Positions 28,864 to 37,940 of a stretch of DNA of 64,000 nt are shown one piece after another (within the stretch, counting starts at the first letter, position 1; every line of letters starts with the position of its first letter). The stretch is from Parasphingopyxis lamellibrachiae. GTDB lineage: Bacteria; Pseudomonadota; Alphaproteobacteria; Sphingomonadales; Sphingomonadaceae. The notes below the pieces were generated by a model. The model made no database searches, had not been told where the DNA came from, and was given only the letters and a program-made list of their open reading frames with translations. The DNA lies in contig NZ_QRDP01000004.1 of assembly GCF_003385775.1 (NCBI RefSeq), positions 372,001 through 436,000 of the forward strand, in the 5' to 3' direction. Position numbers and translations under genes: made by a program.

Positions 28864-30714
28864 TCAGGCGCTTGCTGCTGCAACGCGTTCGGCGACCAAA
28901 CCGAGCGGCATCGCCCCCTGGTTGAGCACCAACGCATTGAAATTGCGGACATCGAAGGCAGAGCCCTGTGCGGAACGCATCTGTTCTCGCAAGGCAATCA
29001 GGCGCAACTGGCCCAACTTGTAGCCCAGTGCCTGGCCCGGCCAGGCCATGTAACGCTCGATTTCTGCCGTTATGCGGCTTTCGGCGATCCCGGTGGCGCT
29101 TTGCATGAAGGTGATCGCCTGTTCCCTGGGCCAGCGTTTATGGTGCAGGCCGGTATCGACGACGAGCCGAACCGCACGGAACAATTCGTCCTGCAGCCGC
29201 CCAAGATCGCCAAAGGGGTCTTCTTCGTAAAAGCCAAGCTCCGCGGCGATGCGCTCAGAATAGAGCGCCCAGCCTTCCTGATAAGCGTTGAAGCTGGCTA
29301 TCCGGATAATCAGCGGTGCTGCACCCAAACCGCTGGCAATGGCTGTTTGGGTGTGATGGCCGGGCACACCTTCATGATAGCTGAGCGTCGGCAATCGAAA
29401 ACGGGGCACGGCACGCATATCGCGCAGATTGATCCAATAGGTTCCAGGCCGCGTGCCATCGAGCGAAGGAGCGTCATAATAGCCTCCCGGCGCACCATCT
29501 TCCGTGGCTATCGGAACCCGGCGGACGACAAGTTGCTGTTGCGGAATGATATCGGCGGGCAGCATGTCGCCATAATGAACTTCCGCCGTGCGTACGGTCC
29601 GGCGAACATAGTCGAGCAGCTCCTCCCGGCCTGTATCGCTGTCTGCAAACAGGAAGCGCTCATCGCCGGCAAGCCGGAGCATCCTCTCGCCAACGCTTCC
29701 GCCGGTCTCTCCCTGGGCGGTCAGAAGCAGTTCCATCTCGGCGGTAATCCGGCGCACTTCGTCCAGTCCGATATCGTGGATTTCGTCAGGCGTTTGCTCG
29801 GTGTCTCCCAGTGCACGGACATTGGCGGCATAGAGCTCTTCGCCATCGGGCTGTGCCCAGATGCCGGACATTTGCTGGCCTCGCGGCAACATGTCCGCGA
29901 TTTGCGCACGGAGCTGCGCATAGGCCGGGCGTGCCCGGGTTTCGAGCGCCGCTATGGCGCGCTGCATTGCCGCGTCCCGCATGCTCTGATCGATGACCGC
30001 ATCCGCCATGCGGGTGCGGAGCGCTTCGATCAGCGGATGGGATTCGGCTGGCCCTTCTAAAAACGCGTCAAGCACCGGCAGCGTTTTTGCAAGCAGTGCC
30101 TGAGGGGGGCGGCATCCCGCTGCCTCGTCGCTGCGAATCTTCTCCGAAATACCGGCAAAAGCGGCATCGAATGTCTCGAGTTTTTCCAGCCAGGCGTCGA
30201 TGGCGGCCGGTGTCCGCAACGATTGTTGCGTCGTCATCACGGCTTGGGAATCGATATGCGGTCCGCTGATCTGGGAGACCAGATAGGGCAGATGATTGAC
30301 ATAACTGAACGGGTTGATGTGCCCATAGGGTATCGAGGCCGAGCGCGTCGCATTGGCGAGAACAGCCTCCGAAACTCTTGCATGCAGGGCTTCGCGGCTG
30401 TTCGCAGGGCAATCGAGCGAGGCGATGCGCGCGCGGCTGGAGGCAGTGCCATCGCGCAAAGCGCCCTCGCCAGCCGGAGAATAATCGTTCAGGCTACGCG
30501 CGAGCGCTCCGCCATCCAGCGACGCGTCGGCACCGTTGTAAGTGGCCACTTCGGGCAGCAGCGCCAGCAGGTGATTGGCTTCGTTCGCCAGGGCCGGTCC
30601 GGCATTACAGCTGTGCGCACTTGACCCGGCAAGCGATGCGCAGCCGCTCGGCCCCAGCATCGTTCCCGCGGCAAGCCCCGCGATCATTTCCCTGCGTGTC
30701 AGTTCAAAACCCAT
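28864..30714 (-). CDS. DUF885 family metallopeptidase-like protein, exported
   Basis: A protein of 616 residues from the ATG at 30714, which has AGGAGG 6 nt upstream. The N-terminus MGFELTRREMIAGLAAGTML carries a twin-arginine (LTRREM) and a hydrophobic stretch ending in GPSGC, suggesting Tat export and possibly lipidation, though the lipobox is irregular. The DUF885 hallmark SYHEGVPGHHTQ lies near residue 450, an HExxxGHH arrangement thought to bind zinc. Members are viewed as peptidases or hydrolases with little characterisation. It diverges from the N-formylglutamate amidohydrolase gene across 61 bp. Confidence 0.87.
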   Translation of the reverse strand: MGFELTRREMIAGLAAGTMLGPSGCASLAGSSAHSCNAGPALANEANHLLALLPEVATYNGADASLDGGALARSLNDYSPAGEGALRDGTASSRARIASLDCPANSREALHARVSEAVLANATRSASIPYGHINPFSYVNHLPYLVSQISGPHIDSQAVMTTQQSLRTPAAIDAWLEKLETFDAAFAGISEKIRSDEAAGCRPPQALLAKTLPVLDAFLEGPAESHPLIEALRTRMADAVIDQSMRDAAMQRAIAALETRARPAYAQLRAQIADMLPRGQQMSGIWAQPDGEELYAANVRALGDTEQTPDEIHDIGLDEVRRITAEMELLLTAQGETGGSVGERMLRLAGDERFLFADSDTGREELLDYVRRTVRTAEVHYGDMLPADIIPQQQLVVRRVPIATEDGAPGGYYDAPSLDGTRPGTYWINLRDMRAVPRFRLPTLSYHEGVPGHHTQTAIASGLGAAPLIIRIASFNAYQEGWALYSERIAAELGFYEEDPFGDLGRLQDELFRAVRLVVDTGLHHKRWPREQAITFMQSATGIAESRITAEIERYMAWPGQALGYKLGQLRLIALREQMRSAQGSAFDVRNFNALVLNQGAMPLGLVAERVAAASA

Positions 30715-30775
30715 TTGCGACCTCCTGATTGTCTTTGGTGGTGACATAGCGAACGCGGGACGGCAACTAGGCGCG

Positions 30776-31504
30776 ATGCAGGATGTTTACCGTGAAATTG
30801 CCGGCGACAGCGCCTCCGGCCTGATGTTGATTGCCGACCATGCGTCAAACCGCGTGCCGGAGGATATCGATCTGGGCGTGCACCCCTCCATCCTCGACAA
30901 GCATGTTGCGGTGGATATCGGTGTCGACCGGCTTTCGGAATTGGTGACAGAGGCACTAGGCTGTCCGGCGATTATCGCCAATATCTCCCGCCTCGTTGTC
31001 GATCTGCACCGGGAGCATGACAATCCGGCGGCAACGCCCGTTCATAGCGACGGGCACCATGTGCCGGCCAACGCCGCGCTTGATGAGGTTACCCGTGCGG
31101 CCCGTATGGATCGATTCTGGCATCCCTATCATGGCCGGGCATCGACAATGATTGATATGTTTGCCCCGCAGATGCTGTTCACCCTGCACAGTTTTACACC
31201 CCAGCTCGAAACTCGCAACGACGAAGCGCGCCCCTGGCATGCGGGAATTCTCTACAATCAGGATGACCGCGCGCCGCGCATCGCGCTCCCCAAGCTGAAG
31301 GCGCTGGGCCTACACGTCGGCGACAATGAACCTTATTCGGGGCGCGAGCTGAACGCGACTATGAACCTGCACGCTGAGGCGCGAGGCCTGCCTTATCTGG
31401 CGATAGAGGTGCGTAATGACTTGATCGCGGACGAAGAAGGCGCAAGGAAATGGGCCGAATGGCTCGTTCCAGTGATCGCTGAAACCCGGGATGCGCTGAG
31501 TTAG
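30776..31504 (+). CDS. N-formylglutamate amidohydrolase family protein
   Basis: Zinc-dependent amidohydrolase family whose reference activity hydrolyses N-formyl-L-glutamate in histidine degradation. Family blocks are LMLIADHASNRVPEDIDLG, VVDLHREHDNP, FTLHSFTP and LAIEVRNDLI. The ATG at 30776 gives 242 residues, close to family size. It is followed 17 nt later by ilvD on the same strand. No other hut genes are nearby, so the physiological substrate is uncertain. Confidence 0.86.
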   Translation: MQDVYREIAGDSASGLMLIADHASNRVPEDIDLGVHPSILDKHVAVDIGVDRLSELVTEALGCPAIIANISRLVVDLHREHDNPAATPVHSDGHHVPANAALDEVTRAARMDRFWHPYHGRASTMIDMFAPQMLFTLHSFTPQLETRNDEARPWHAGILYNQDDRAPRIALPKLKALGLHVGDNEPYSGRELNATMNLHAEARGLPYLAIEVRNDLIADEEGARKWAEWLVPVIAETRDALS

Positions 31505-31521
31505 AGAGTTTTTGAGGAATC

Positions 31522-33246
31522 TTGATGTCCAATCGTTTCGATAAATTGCAATTGCCGAGCCGTCATGTGTCTCTCGGTCCCTCCCGCGCGCCGCATCGCA
31601 GCTATTATTATGCGATGGGCATGAGCGAGGAGGAAATCGGGCGGCCATTCGTCGCCGTTGCCAGTGCGGGCAATGACAGCGCCCCCTGCAACACGCGGCT
31701 CGACCACCAGGCCGATATCTGTCGCGACGGGGTGATCGAAGGCGGCGGACTGCCGCGCCGGTTTAACACGATCACTGTGACCGACGGCATCGCCATGGGC
31801 CATCAGGGGATGAAAAGCTCGCTTGTCAGCCGGGAGGTGATTGCGGATTCTGTCGAGCTGTCCGTGCGCGGCCATTGCTATGACGCGCTGGTGGGTTTTG
31901 CCGGTTGCGACAAATCGCTGCCCGGAATGATGATGGCGATGCTGCGGCTCAATGTGCCGTCGATCTTCGTCTATGGCGGGTCTATCCTGCCAGGGCGGTT
32001 CCACGATCGGGACGTGACCGTTGTCGACGTGTTCGAGAAGGTGGGCCAATACGAGGCCGATACCTGTCCGCTGCAGGAACTGATCGAGCTGGAAAAGGTT
32101 GCCTGTCCCGGTCATGGCGCGTGCGGCGGCCAGTTTACCGCCAACACCATGGCCTGTGTCGGCGAAGCCATCGGCCTGTCGCTGCCCAACAGCAATATGG
32201 TTCCCGCGCCCTATCAATCGAATGACGATATCGCGCGATCGGCCGGGGAGCGGGTGATGGATTTGCTTGCGCGCAATATCCGGCCCCGCGATCTTTGCAC
32301 CAAAGCTGCATTCCAGAATGCGGCGCGGGTCGTCGCTGCAACAGGGGGATCGACCAACGCTGCGCTGCACCTCCCTGCGATGGCGAATGAGGCGGGGATC
32401 GATTTCGATCTTTTCGATGTCGCCGAAACCTTCAAATCTACGCCCTATCTTGCCGACCTGAAACCTGGCGGGAAATATGTCGCCAAGGACATGTATGAGG
32501 CGGGTGGCGTGTATATGCTGATGAAAACGTTGCTAGCGGATGGTTTGCTCGATGGTGATTGCCTGACGGTCACCGGTAAAACCCTTGGCGAGAATATCGA
32601 CGAGGTTACGTGGAACCCGGACCAGAAGGTCATCTATGCGGTCGATACGCCGATCACGCCGACAGGCGGGGTTGTGGGCCTGAAAGGCTCGCTTGCGCCT
32701 GACGGTGCGATCGTAAAGGTCGCCGGAATGGAACGGCTGCAGTTTACCGGTGCCGCCCGCTGCTTCGACAGCGAAGAAGATTGCTTCCACGCGGTCGAGC
32801 AGCGCGACATTGCCGAAGGCTCCGTCATCGTCATCCGCTATGAAGGCCCTAAGGGCGGACCCGGCATGCGCGAGATGCTGTCGACGACGGCGGCGCTCTA
32901 TGGGCAGGGCATGGGAGAGAAGGTTGCGCTCATCACCGACGGTCGTTTCTCCGGTGCGACGCGGGGCTTCTGCATTGGTCATGTCGGCCCGGAAGCGGCC
33001 GATTGCGGGCCGATTGCGCTGGTCGAAGATGGCGACCAGATCAGCATCGATGCCGAAGCCGGGACAATCGATCTCGATGTCGATGCCGCAGTTCTCGAGC
33101 AGCGTCGTGCGGCCTGGAAGCCGCGCCAGAATGACTATCAGGCGGGAACGCTGTGGCGCTATGCCCAGAATGTCGGCCCGGCCCGAACCGGTGCGCTGAC
33201 CCATCCCGGCGCGAAAGCGGAAACCCATGTTTATGCGGATATTTAG
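31522..33246 (+). CDS. ilvD: Dihydroxy-acid dehydratase
   Basis: Fe-S dehydratase of branched-chain amino acid synthesis. Cluster cysteines are visible in [18 protein letters not shown] and [16 protein letters not shown]. The C-terminal region has [21 protein letters not shown], which includes the catalytic serine region. The 574-residue length and the arrangement of motifs fit IlvD, although sugar-acid dehydratases (EDD, AraC type) share the fold; [15 protein letters not shown] favours IlvD. TTGAGGAATCTTG supplies a ribosome binding site. The last 20 nt overlap the lipoprotein gene that follows. Confidence 0.92.
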   Translation: MMSNRFDKLQLPSRHVSLGPSRAPHRSYYYAMGMSEEEIGRPFVAVASAGNDSAPCNTRLDHQADICRDGVIEGGGLPRRFNTITVTDGIAMGHQGMKSSLVSREVIADSVELSVRGHCYDALVGFAGCDKSLPGMMMAMLRLNVPSIFVYGGSILPGRFHDRDVTVVDVFEKVGQYEADTCPLQELIELEKVACPGHGACGGQFTANTMACVGEAIGLSLPNSNMVPAPYQSNDDIARSAGERVMDLLARNIRPRDLCTKAAFQNAARVVAATGGSTNAALHLPAMANEAGIDFDLFDVAETFKSTPYLADLKPGGKYVAKDMYEAGGVYMLMKTLLADGLLDGDCLTVTGKTLGENIDEVTWNPDQKVIYAVDTPITPTGGVVGLKGSLAPDGAIVKVAGMERLQFTGAARCFDSEEDCFHAVEQRDIAEGSVIVIRYEGPKGGPGMREMLSTTAALYGQGMGEKVALITDGRFSGATRGFCIGHVGPEAADCGPIALVEDGDQISIDAEAGTIDLDVDAAVLEQRRAAWKPRQNDYQAGTLWRYAQNVGPARTGALTHPGAKAETHVYADI

Positions 33247-33631
33247 CGGCATTACAGTGCTGGCCCTGCTCTCTGCATGCGGCGGCGGGGAAACGGATCG
33301 CGCGTCGCCATCCGATTCCGACCCTTTGCTCGAAGCGGAAGCGCAGGCGCGGGCCGAGCTTGCGGAAAGCGGGATGATCTACTGCGCCGTGGATGGTGCA
33401 TCAGGATTCCGACCGGACTGCCAGATCGAACGAACGCAAGGCGATGAGGGCGTGATCCTGACGATGCGGCATCCCAGTGGCGGCTTTCGGCGATTGCTTG
33501 TGACCAGCGACGGGCGCGGTCTGATCGTTGCTGACGGCGCTGAACCGGCGATTGTTACCCCGGTGTCCGAGCGAGAAATCGAGGTCGCCATTGCTTTCGA
33601 CCGATATCGCCTTCCGGCGACTGTCCGGTGA
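33227..33631 (+). CDS. Small uncharacterised lipoprotein
   Basis: 134 residues with a lipoprotein signal [20 protein letters not shown] (lipobox LSAC). An alternative ATG at 33233 gives a shorter signal. The mature part has two cysteines (IYCAV and PDCQIE) that could form a disulfide, and a predicted beta-rich domain ending in [15 protein letters not shown]. It overlaps ilvD upstream and ends in a 4-nt GTGA overlap with nnr, so it belongs to the ilvD-nnr transcript. I do not recognise the family. Confidence 0.75.
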   Translation: MFMRIFSGITVLALLSACGGGETDRASPSDSDPLLEAEAQARAELAESGMIYCAVDGASGFRPDCQIERTQGDEGVILTMRHPSGGFRRLLVTSDGRGLIVADGAEPAIVTPVSEREIEVAIAFDRYRLPATVR

Positions 33632-35028
33632 CCTTCCGACCGATCCTGACCGCCGAAGAGATGGTCGCAGCAGAAGGCGCTGCGATGGCGGACGGCGTTT
33701 CGGTTGAAGAACTGATGGAACGGGCGGGCAGGGCGGTGGCCGATATTGCCTGGCGCATCGCGGGCAAGAGCGAAGCGCTCATCCTGTGCGGCCCGGGCAA
33801 TAACGGCGGCGACGGCTATGTCGTTGCGCGTCTGCTGGCCGATCGCGGCTGTAAAGTGCGGGTGGCGGCTCTGGCCGAGCCCAGGACCGATGTCGCCAAA
33901 GCCGCCTGCGAACGTTGGGGCGGGCCTGTCGAACCCGTTGCCGATGCAAAAAGCGCACCTCTGCTGATCGATGCGCTGTTCGGTACGGGTTTGATGCGTC
34001 CACTCGGCGATACTCTCGCCAAGACATTGGCCGAACATGTCGGAAAGGCGCGCTACAGCATTGCCGTTGATCTGCCGAGCGGGATCGAAACCGATAGCGG
34101 CGCGTTGCTGTCGGCCGTGCCTCATTTCGATGTGACGGTTGGACTTGGCGCGCTCAAACCGGCTCATCTCCTCCAGCCTTCCGCGCGCTATCTGGGCCGG
34201 GTCATATTGGGTGAAATCGGCGTTGAGGCCTCCAGCAGCCTGGTGGAGCTTGGGCGCCCCGGGATTACAGCGCCAACACCGGGCGATCACAAATATTCCC
34301 GGGGTTTCGTACTGGTAGCCAAAGGGGCAATGGCCGGCGCCGCCTGCCTGTGCGCAGGTGCGGCGATGCGGGCAGGGGCGGGTTATGTGATGCTGGCTGG
34401 GCCGGATCATGGCGCAGGGCCGCTGGCGCTTGTCCACCGCCCGGCTAGCGATCCGCGCGCGCTTGCCGATTTGCTGGCTGACGAGCGGGTCAATGTCGCG
34501 GCTATCGGTCCCGGACTTGGGCTGAACGAAGAAGCCGATGCGCGCCTCGACGAAATATTGACATCTGGACGCCGGCTGGTTCTGGACGCCGATGCGCTGA
34601 CACTTATGGTAAGGCGCGGCGCGGAGTGTCTGAACGCGCTTGAAACTCCGCCGATCCTGACGCCCCATCATGGCGAATTTGTCAGGCTTTTCGGCGGAGG
34701 TGCCGGGAATAAGGTCGAACGAGCACGCGATGCCGCCAGCCGTTCAGGCTCCGTGGTGGTCTATAAGGGCAGCGATACCGTGATTGCCGCCCCCGATGGC
34801 CGTGCCGCGATTGCGCCGCCGGCACCAACCTGGCTGGCGAGCGCGGGAACCGGCGATGTCCTCACCGGAATCGTTGCCGCGCGTTATGCGACAAGCGGAG
34901 ATGCCTTCACCGCAGCTTGTGAAGCCGTGTGGCTGCATGGCGAAGCGGCGAGGCGGGCCGGGCCATTCCTGATTGCCGACGATCTTGTCGGCGCACTACC
35001 CGGCACGCTTGCCGCCTGTCTTCAATAG
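33628..35028 (+). CDS. nnr: Bifunctional NAD(P)H-hydrate epimerase / ADP-dependent NAD(P)H-hydrate dehydratase
   Basis: Repairs damaged hydrated NADH and NADPH. The N-terminal epimerase half (NnrE, 1-210) has CGPGNNGGDGYVVARLL (about 54-70) and VDLPSGIETDSG. The C-terminal ribokinase-like dehydratase half (NnrD, 220-466) has TPHHGEFVRLF and the catalytic SAGTGDVLTGIVAA. The fused 466-residue form is the usual bacterial arrangement. GTG start overlapping the preceding stop. Converges with the MAPEG pair. Confidence 0.95.
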   Translation: MTFRPILTAEEMVAAEGAAMADGVSVEELMERAGRAVADIAWRIAGKSEALILCGPGNNGGDGYVVARLLADRGCKVRVAALAEPRTDVAKAACERWGGPVEPVADAKSAPLLIDALFGTGLMRPLGDTLAKTLAEHVGKARYSIAVDLPSGIETDSGALLSAVPHFDVTVGLGALKPAHLLQPSARYLGRVILGEIGVEASSSLVELGRPGITAPTPGDHKYSRGFVLVAKGAMAGAACLCAGAAMRAGAGYVMLAGPDHGAGPLALVHRPASDPRALADLLADERVNVAAIGPGLGLNEEADARLDEILTSGRRLVLDADALTLMVRRGAECLNALETPPILTPHHGEFVRLFGGGAGNKVERARDAASRSGSVVVYKGSDTVIAAPDGRAAIAPPAPTWLASAGTGDVLTGIVAARYATSGDAFTAACEAVWLHGEAARRAGPFLIADDLVGALPGTLAACLQ

Positions 35029-35034
35029 CGCCCT

Positions 35035-35463
35035 TTAGAAAACGATCAGCGCCGCATTGATCGTGAGCCAGATCAGCACGATGCTCGAAAGTGCGAACAG
35101 CATGAAGCGGATCATCACCCGGTTGATCGTCACCTGCACCAGACTGTGCAGAACGCGGATGCCGACATAGACCCAGGCCAATGTAGCGTTCAGCCCCGCG
35201 CCTGCACCGATCATCGCGAGGGTCAGGGACACCGCGTAAAAAAGCGTCGGCTCGGTGAGCAGATGATTATAGTTATGGGCTTTCCATTGCACGTTGGCCG
35301 GCAGAAGCGCATCGAGATCTGCTCCCTTGCCGCCCACCAGATTGGCTGTGTCGATATTGGCTTTGCCCATCGCGGGAATACGCGTGGCATACATCCAGAG
35401 CCATATGATCATTGTCCAGAGGACGAGCGCGACAACGGGCTGGAGAATTGGACTGTGTTCCAT
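35035..35463 (-). CDS. MAPEG family membrane protein (copy 1)
   Basis: 142-residue integral membrane protein with four hydrophobic helices, typical of the MAPEG family (membrane proteins in eicosanoid and glutathione metabolism). Conserved residues include WKAHNYNHLLTEPTLFYA and WVYVGIRVLHSLVQVTINRVMIRF. The bacterial members are mostly uncharacterised; glutathione transferase or peroxidase activity is known for some. It lies 17 nt downstream of a second, related copy. Confidence 0.85.
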   Translation of the reverse strand: MEHSPILQPVVALVLWTMIIWLWMYATRIPAMGKANIDTANLVGGKGADLDALLPANVQWKAHNYNHLLTEPTLFYAVSLTLAMIGAGAGLNATLAWVYVGIRVLHSLVQVTINRVMIRFMLFALSSIVLIWLTINAALIVF

Positions 35464-35480
35464 GGCTTATTCCTTTTCGT

Positions 35481-35912
35481 TCAATAGCAGGCGGCGAGCA
35501 GTGCATGGATGGCAAGGGCCAGCAAACACAGCGTCGACAGGACGAAGACGGCAAACCGCACGATGACCTTGTTCCACAAAACCTGGATCAGACTGTGGAC
35601 GATGCGCAGGCCAACATAGGCCCAGGCCAGCCAGACATTGATCCAGGCATCGCCGGAGCCGGTCAGTGCGACTATGAAGACGGTTGCATAGAAGAGCGTG
35701 GGTTGTTCGACGAGATGGGTATAGTTATGCGATTTCCAGTTGACCTTGTCGGGTATGGCTCCCTCGAGATCCTGGCCGCGTCCGCCCGGCCTTGCACCCA
35801 TGTCAATTCCGGCTTTGGCTATGGCCGGAAAGCGGGTCGCCGCCATCCAGAAAAGGATAAAAAGCGTCCAAACGACAAGAACGGCGGCTGGTGCGAGAAT
35901 TTGACTGTTCAT
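35481..35912 (-). CDS. MAPEG family membrane protein (copy 2)
   Basis: 143 residues and four membrane helices. It shares with its downstream neighbour the blocks WK(S/A)HNY(T/N)HL, EQPTLFYA or EPTLFYA and AW(A/V)YVGLRIVHSLIQV, so the two arose by tandem duplication. It is first in a two-gene operon and diverges from the threonine dehydratase gene across 105 bp. MAPEG proteins are usually trimers, so the pair could form mixed oligomers; that is inference. Confidence 0.85.
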   Translation of the reverse strand: MNSQILAPAAVLVVWTLFILFWMAATRFPAIAKAGIDMGARPGGRGQDLEGAIPDKVNWKSHNYTHLVEQPTLFYATVFIVALTGSGDAWINVWLAWAYVGLRIVHSLIQVLWNKVIVRFAVFVLSTLCLLALAIHALLAACY

Positions 35913-36017
35913 TTTACTTCCCCGTTTCTGATGCGCGAAGACTGGCGCAGTGCCAAAAAGTTGTCAAATGCAACCGACCTGGTTGCAGTGGACCGATAGC
36001 CGCGCTAGCCGGAAATC

Positions 36018-36986
36018 ATGCAAAACAGAAAATCACGCACACCGACTTTGGCGGGGGTCAAGGATGCCGCAGAGCGCATCCGCGAGATCGTGCCACCGAC
36101 GCCGCTGGTCCCGTTTGAAACCGAACATGGCCAAGTCTGGCTGAAATGCGAAAACCTCCAGCCGATTGGAGCATTCAAGCTACGCGGCGGCTATCACCGT
36201 CTGGCTGCGTTGAGCGAAGAACAACGAAAAACCGGGGTTGTAGCCTTTTCATCGGGCAATCATGCGCAGGGCGTTGCCTGGGCGGCAAAACGCCTCGGCA
36301 TGCCTGCATTGATCGTGATGCCGGCCGATGCGCCCCGGGCAAAACTTGATGCGACCAGGGCGCTGGGCGCTGAGATCGTCACCTACGACCGTATGACCGA
36401 AGGGCGTGAGGAACTGGCAGCCCGTCTGGGAGAAGAGCGCGGCGCGGTTGTGGTTCCCAGCTTTGACGACCCGTGGGTGGTCGAAGGGCAGGGCACGGCA
36501 GCGCTAGAAGCGGTCGATCAGATGACGGCTTTGGCCGGCGGTCCGCCTGACAGTGCAGTTACCTGTTGCGGCGGTGGCGGTTTGTCCGCGGGTACGGCCC
36601 TTGTCTTGCCCGATGCGCAGATCACGATCGTCGAGCCGGAAGGTTGGGACGATATGGCGCGCTCACTTGCGACCGGTAAAATCGAACCCGTTGGCTCCAA
36701 TCCGCCTGACACGCGCTGCGACGCGCTGCAGACGATGCGGGTTGCGCCGATTACCTTCGATATTCTCAAAGCCCATGGTGCTACCGGCGTCGCTGTGAGC
36801 GAAGCGGAAGTTGCCCATGCGATGCGGGTCGCCTATTCCCGGCTGCAGCTGGTCGTCGAACCGGGCGGCGCGGTCGCGCTGGCCGCAGTTCTTTCGGGTA
36901 AAGTGAAGCCCAAGGGCCGGACGATGGTCACACTTTCGGGTGGCAATGTTGATCCGGCGATTTTCGCCGAGATTATCCTGGGATAG
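36018..36986 (+). CDS. PLP-dependent threonine/serine dehydratase family enzyme
   Basis: Fold-type II PLP enzyme of 322 residues. The PLP lysine is K54 in PIGAFKLRGGYH, the substrate loop is SSGNHAQGVAWAA, and the phosphate-binding glycine loop is CCGGGGLSAG. It lacks the C-terminal ACT-like domain of biosynthetic IlvA, so it resembles catabolic threonine dehydratases or serine racemases. An isoleucine role alongside ilvD at 31.5 kb is possible but not shown. A 59-residue membrane protein gene follows by 9 nt. Confidence 0.88.
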   Translation: MQNRKSRTPTLAGVKDAAERIREIVPPTPLVPFETEHGQVWLKCENLQPIGAFKLRGGYHRLAALSEEQRKTGVVAFSSGNHAQGVAWAAKRLGMPALIVMPADAPRAKLDATRALGAEIVTYDRMTEGREELAARLGEERGAVVVPSFDDPWVVEGQGTAALEAVDQMTALAGGPPDSAVTCCGGGGLSAGTALVLPDAQITIVEPEGWDDMARSLATGKIEPVGSNPPDTRCDALQTMRVAPITFDILKAHGATGVAVSEAEVAHAMRVAYSRLQLVVEPGGAVALAAVLSGKVKPKGRTMVTLSGGNVDPAIFAEIILG

Positions 36987-36995
36987 GACAGTCCG

Positions 36996-37175
36996 ATGCT
37001 TATTGCCGCCAATATTGCGCTGACGATTGCTATGTTCGCCGTTTTCGCGCTGGGCTCAGGCGGCATATATCTATGGGCGAAGCGTGGCGAAAGGCAGCGG
37101 GGGCTGCTGATGCTCGCGGCCGCCTTCGTCATTCTCGTCAATGTCCTGATCTGGACAGTGCCAAACCCTACTTAA
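36996..37175 (+). CDS. Small two-helix membrane protein
   Basis: A 59-residue reading frame starting MLIAANIALTIAMFAVFALG with hydrophobic segments at about 4-26 and 38-55 separated by the basic loop WAKRGERQRG. It sits 9 nt after the dehydratase gene on the same strand and its last 8 bp overlap the convergent alpha/beta hydrolase gene. The positive-inside pattern suggests a hairpin with both ends outside. No family recognised. Confidence 0.6.
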   Translation: MLIAANIALTIAMFAVFALGSGGIYLWAKRGERQRGLLMLAAAFVILVNVLIWTVPNPT

Positions 37176-37824
37176 TCGGGCAGTCCGGATCGAGCCGCAT
37201 GTCCAGATAATCGTCGACCGATTTCATCAGCGGATTCATTTCGCGTTCGAAGAAATGGTTGGCGCCGGGGATCACGTCATGCTGGATCGTAATGTGCTTT
37301 TGTGTCCGCAGCTTGTCGACCAGCTTTTGCGTACCCGACGGTGTCGCAACCTCGTCCTGATCGCCCTGGATAATCACACCTGAAGCAGGGCAGGGCGCAA
37401 GGAAGCTGAAATCATACATGTTCGCGGGCGGCGCGATGGTGATGAAGCCACGAATTTCGGGGCGTCGCATCAGAAGCTGCATGCCGATCAGCGAACCGAA
37501 TGAAAAGCCTGCGACCCATGTCGTTTCCGCTTCGGGATGAAAGGTCTGGATCCAGTCGAGCGCAGCGGCGGCATCGGAAAGTTCGCCCACGCCATTGTCG
37601 AATTCGCCCTGGCTCTTGCCGACGCCCCGGAAGTTGAAGCGCAGGGTCGCAAAACCGCGCCGCACGAACGTCTTGTAGAGCGCCTGAACGATGGCATTGT
37701 TCATCGTGCCGCCGCCTTGCGGGTGCGGATGGAGTATCATGGCCACTGGCGCGCGTGGACGCGGTGGAGGAGAAAAACGACCTTCAAGGCGGCCGTCGGG
37801 GCCGGTGAATACGACTTCAGGCAT
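37168..37824 (-). CDS. Alpha/beta hydrolase
   Basis: 218-residue lidless alpha/beta hydrolase. N-terminal block ILHPHPQGGGTMNN contains the oxyanion region, the nucleophile is S108 in GFSFGS, and the acid and histidine are probably in IQGDQDEVATP and GANHFFE. This subgroup (dienelactone hydrolase-like) is widespread in alphaproteobacteria beside iron-sulfur assembly genes, as here with divergent cysteine desulfurases 116 bp away. The substrate is unknown. Confidence 0.85.
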   Translation of the reverse strand: MPEVVFTGPDGRLEGRFSPPPRPRAPVAMILHPHPQGGGTMNNAIVQALYKTFVRRGFATLRFNFRGVGKSQGEFDNGVGELSDAAAALDWIQTFHPEAETTWVAGFSFGSLIGMQLLMRRPEIRGFITIAPPANMYDFSFLAPCPASGVIIQGDQDEVATPSGTQKLVDKLRTQKHITIQHDVIPGANHFFEREMNPLMKSVDDYLDMRLDPDCPIK

Positions 37825-37866
37825 GGTGTTTGGGTTACCCTTGGCTGGAAACGGGCGGGAATCGCG

Positions 37867-37882
37867 CTTATGCGGACATAAG
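37867..37882. promoter_or_regulatory. Palindrome in the hydrolase/desulfurase divergent region
   Basis: CTTATGCGGACATAAG is a 6-bp inverted repeat with a 4-nt centre, 58 nt upstream of the desulfurase start and 43 nt upstream of the hydrolase start. Its place and symmetry suit an operator for one or both genes, but it does not match an IscR or Fur site I know. Confidence 0.3.
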
Positions 37883-37940
37883 CAAAGAGGAAGCTATAGG
37901 ATAAGAACGCGTCTTTTAGCAACAAAAACCGAGTAAGTAT

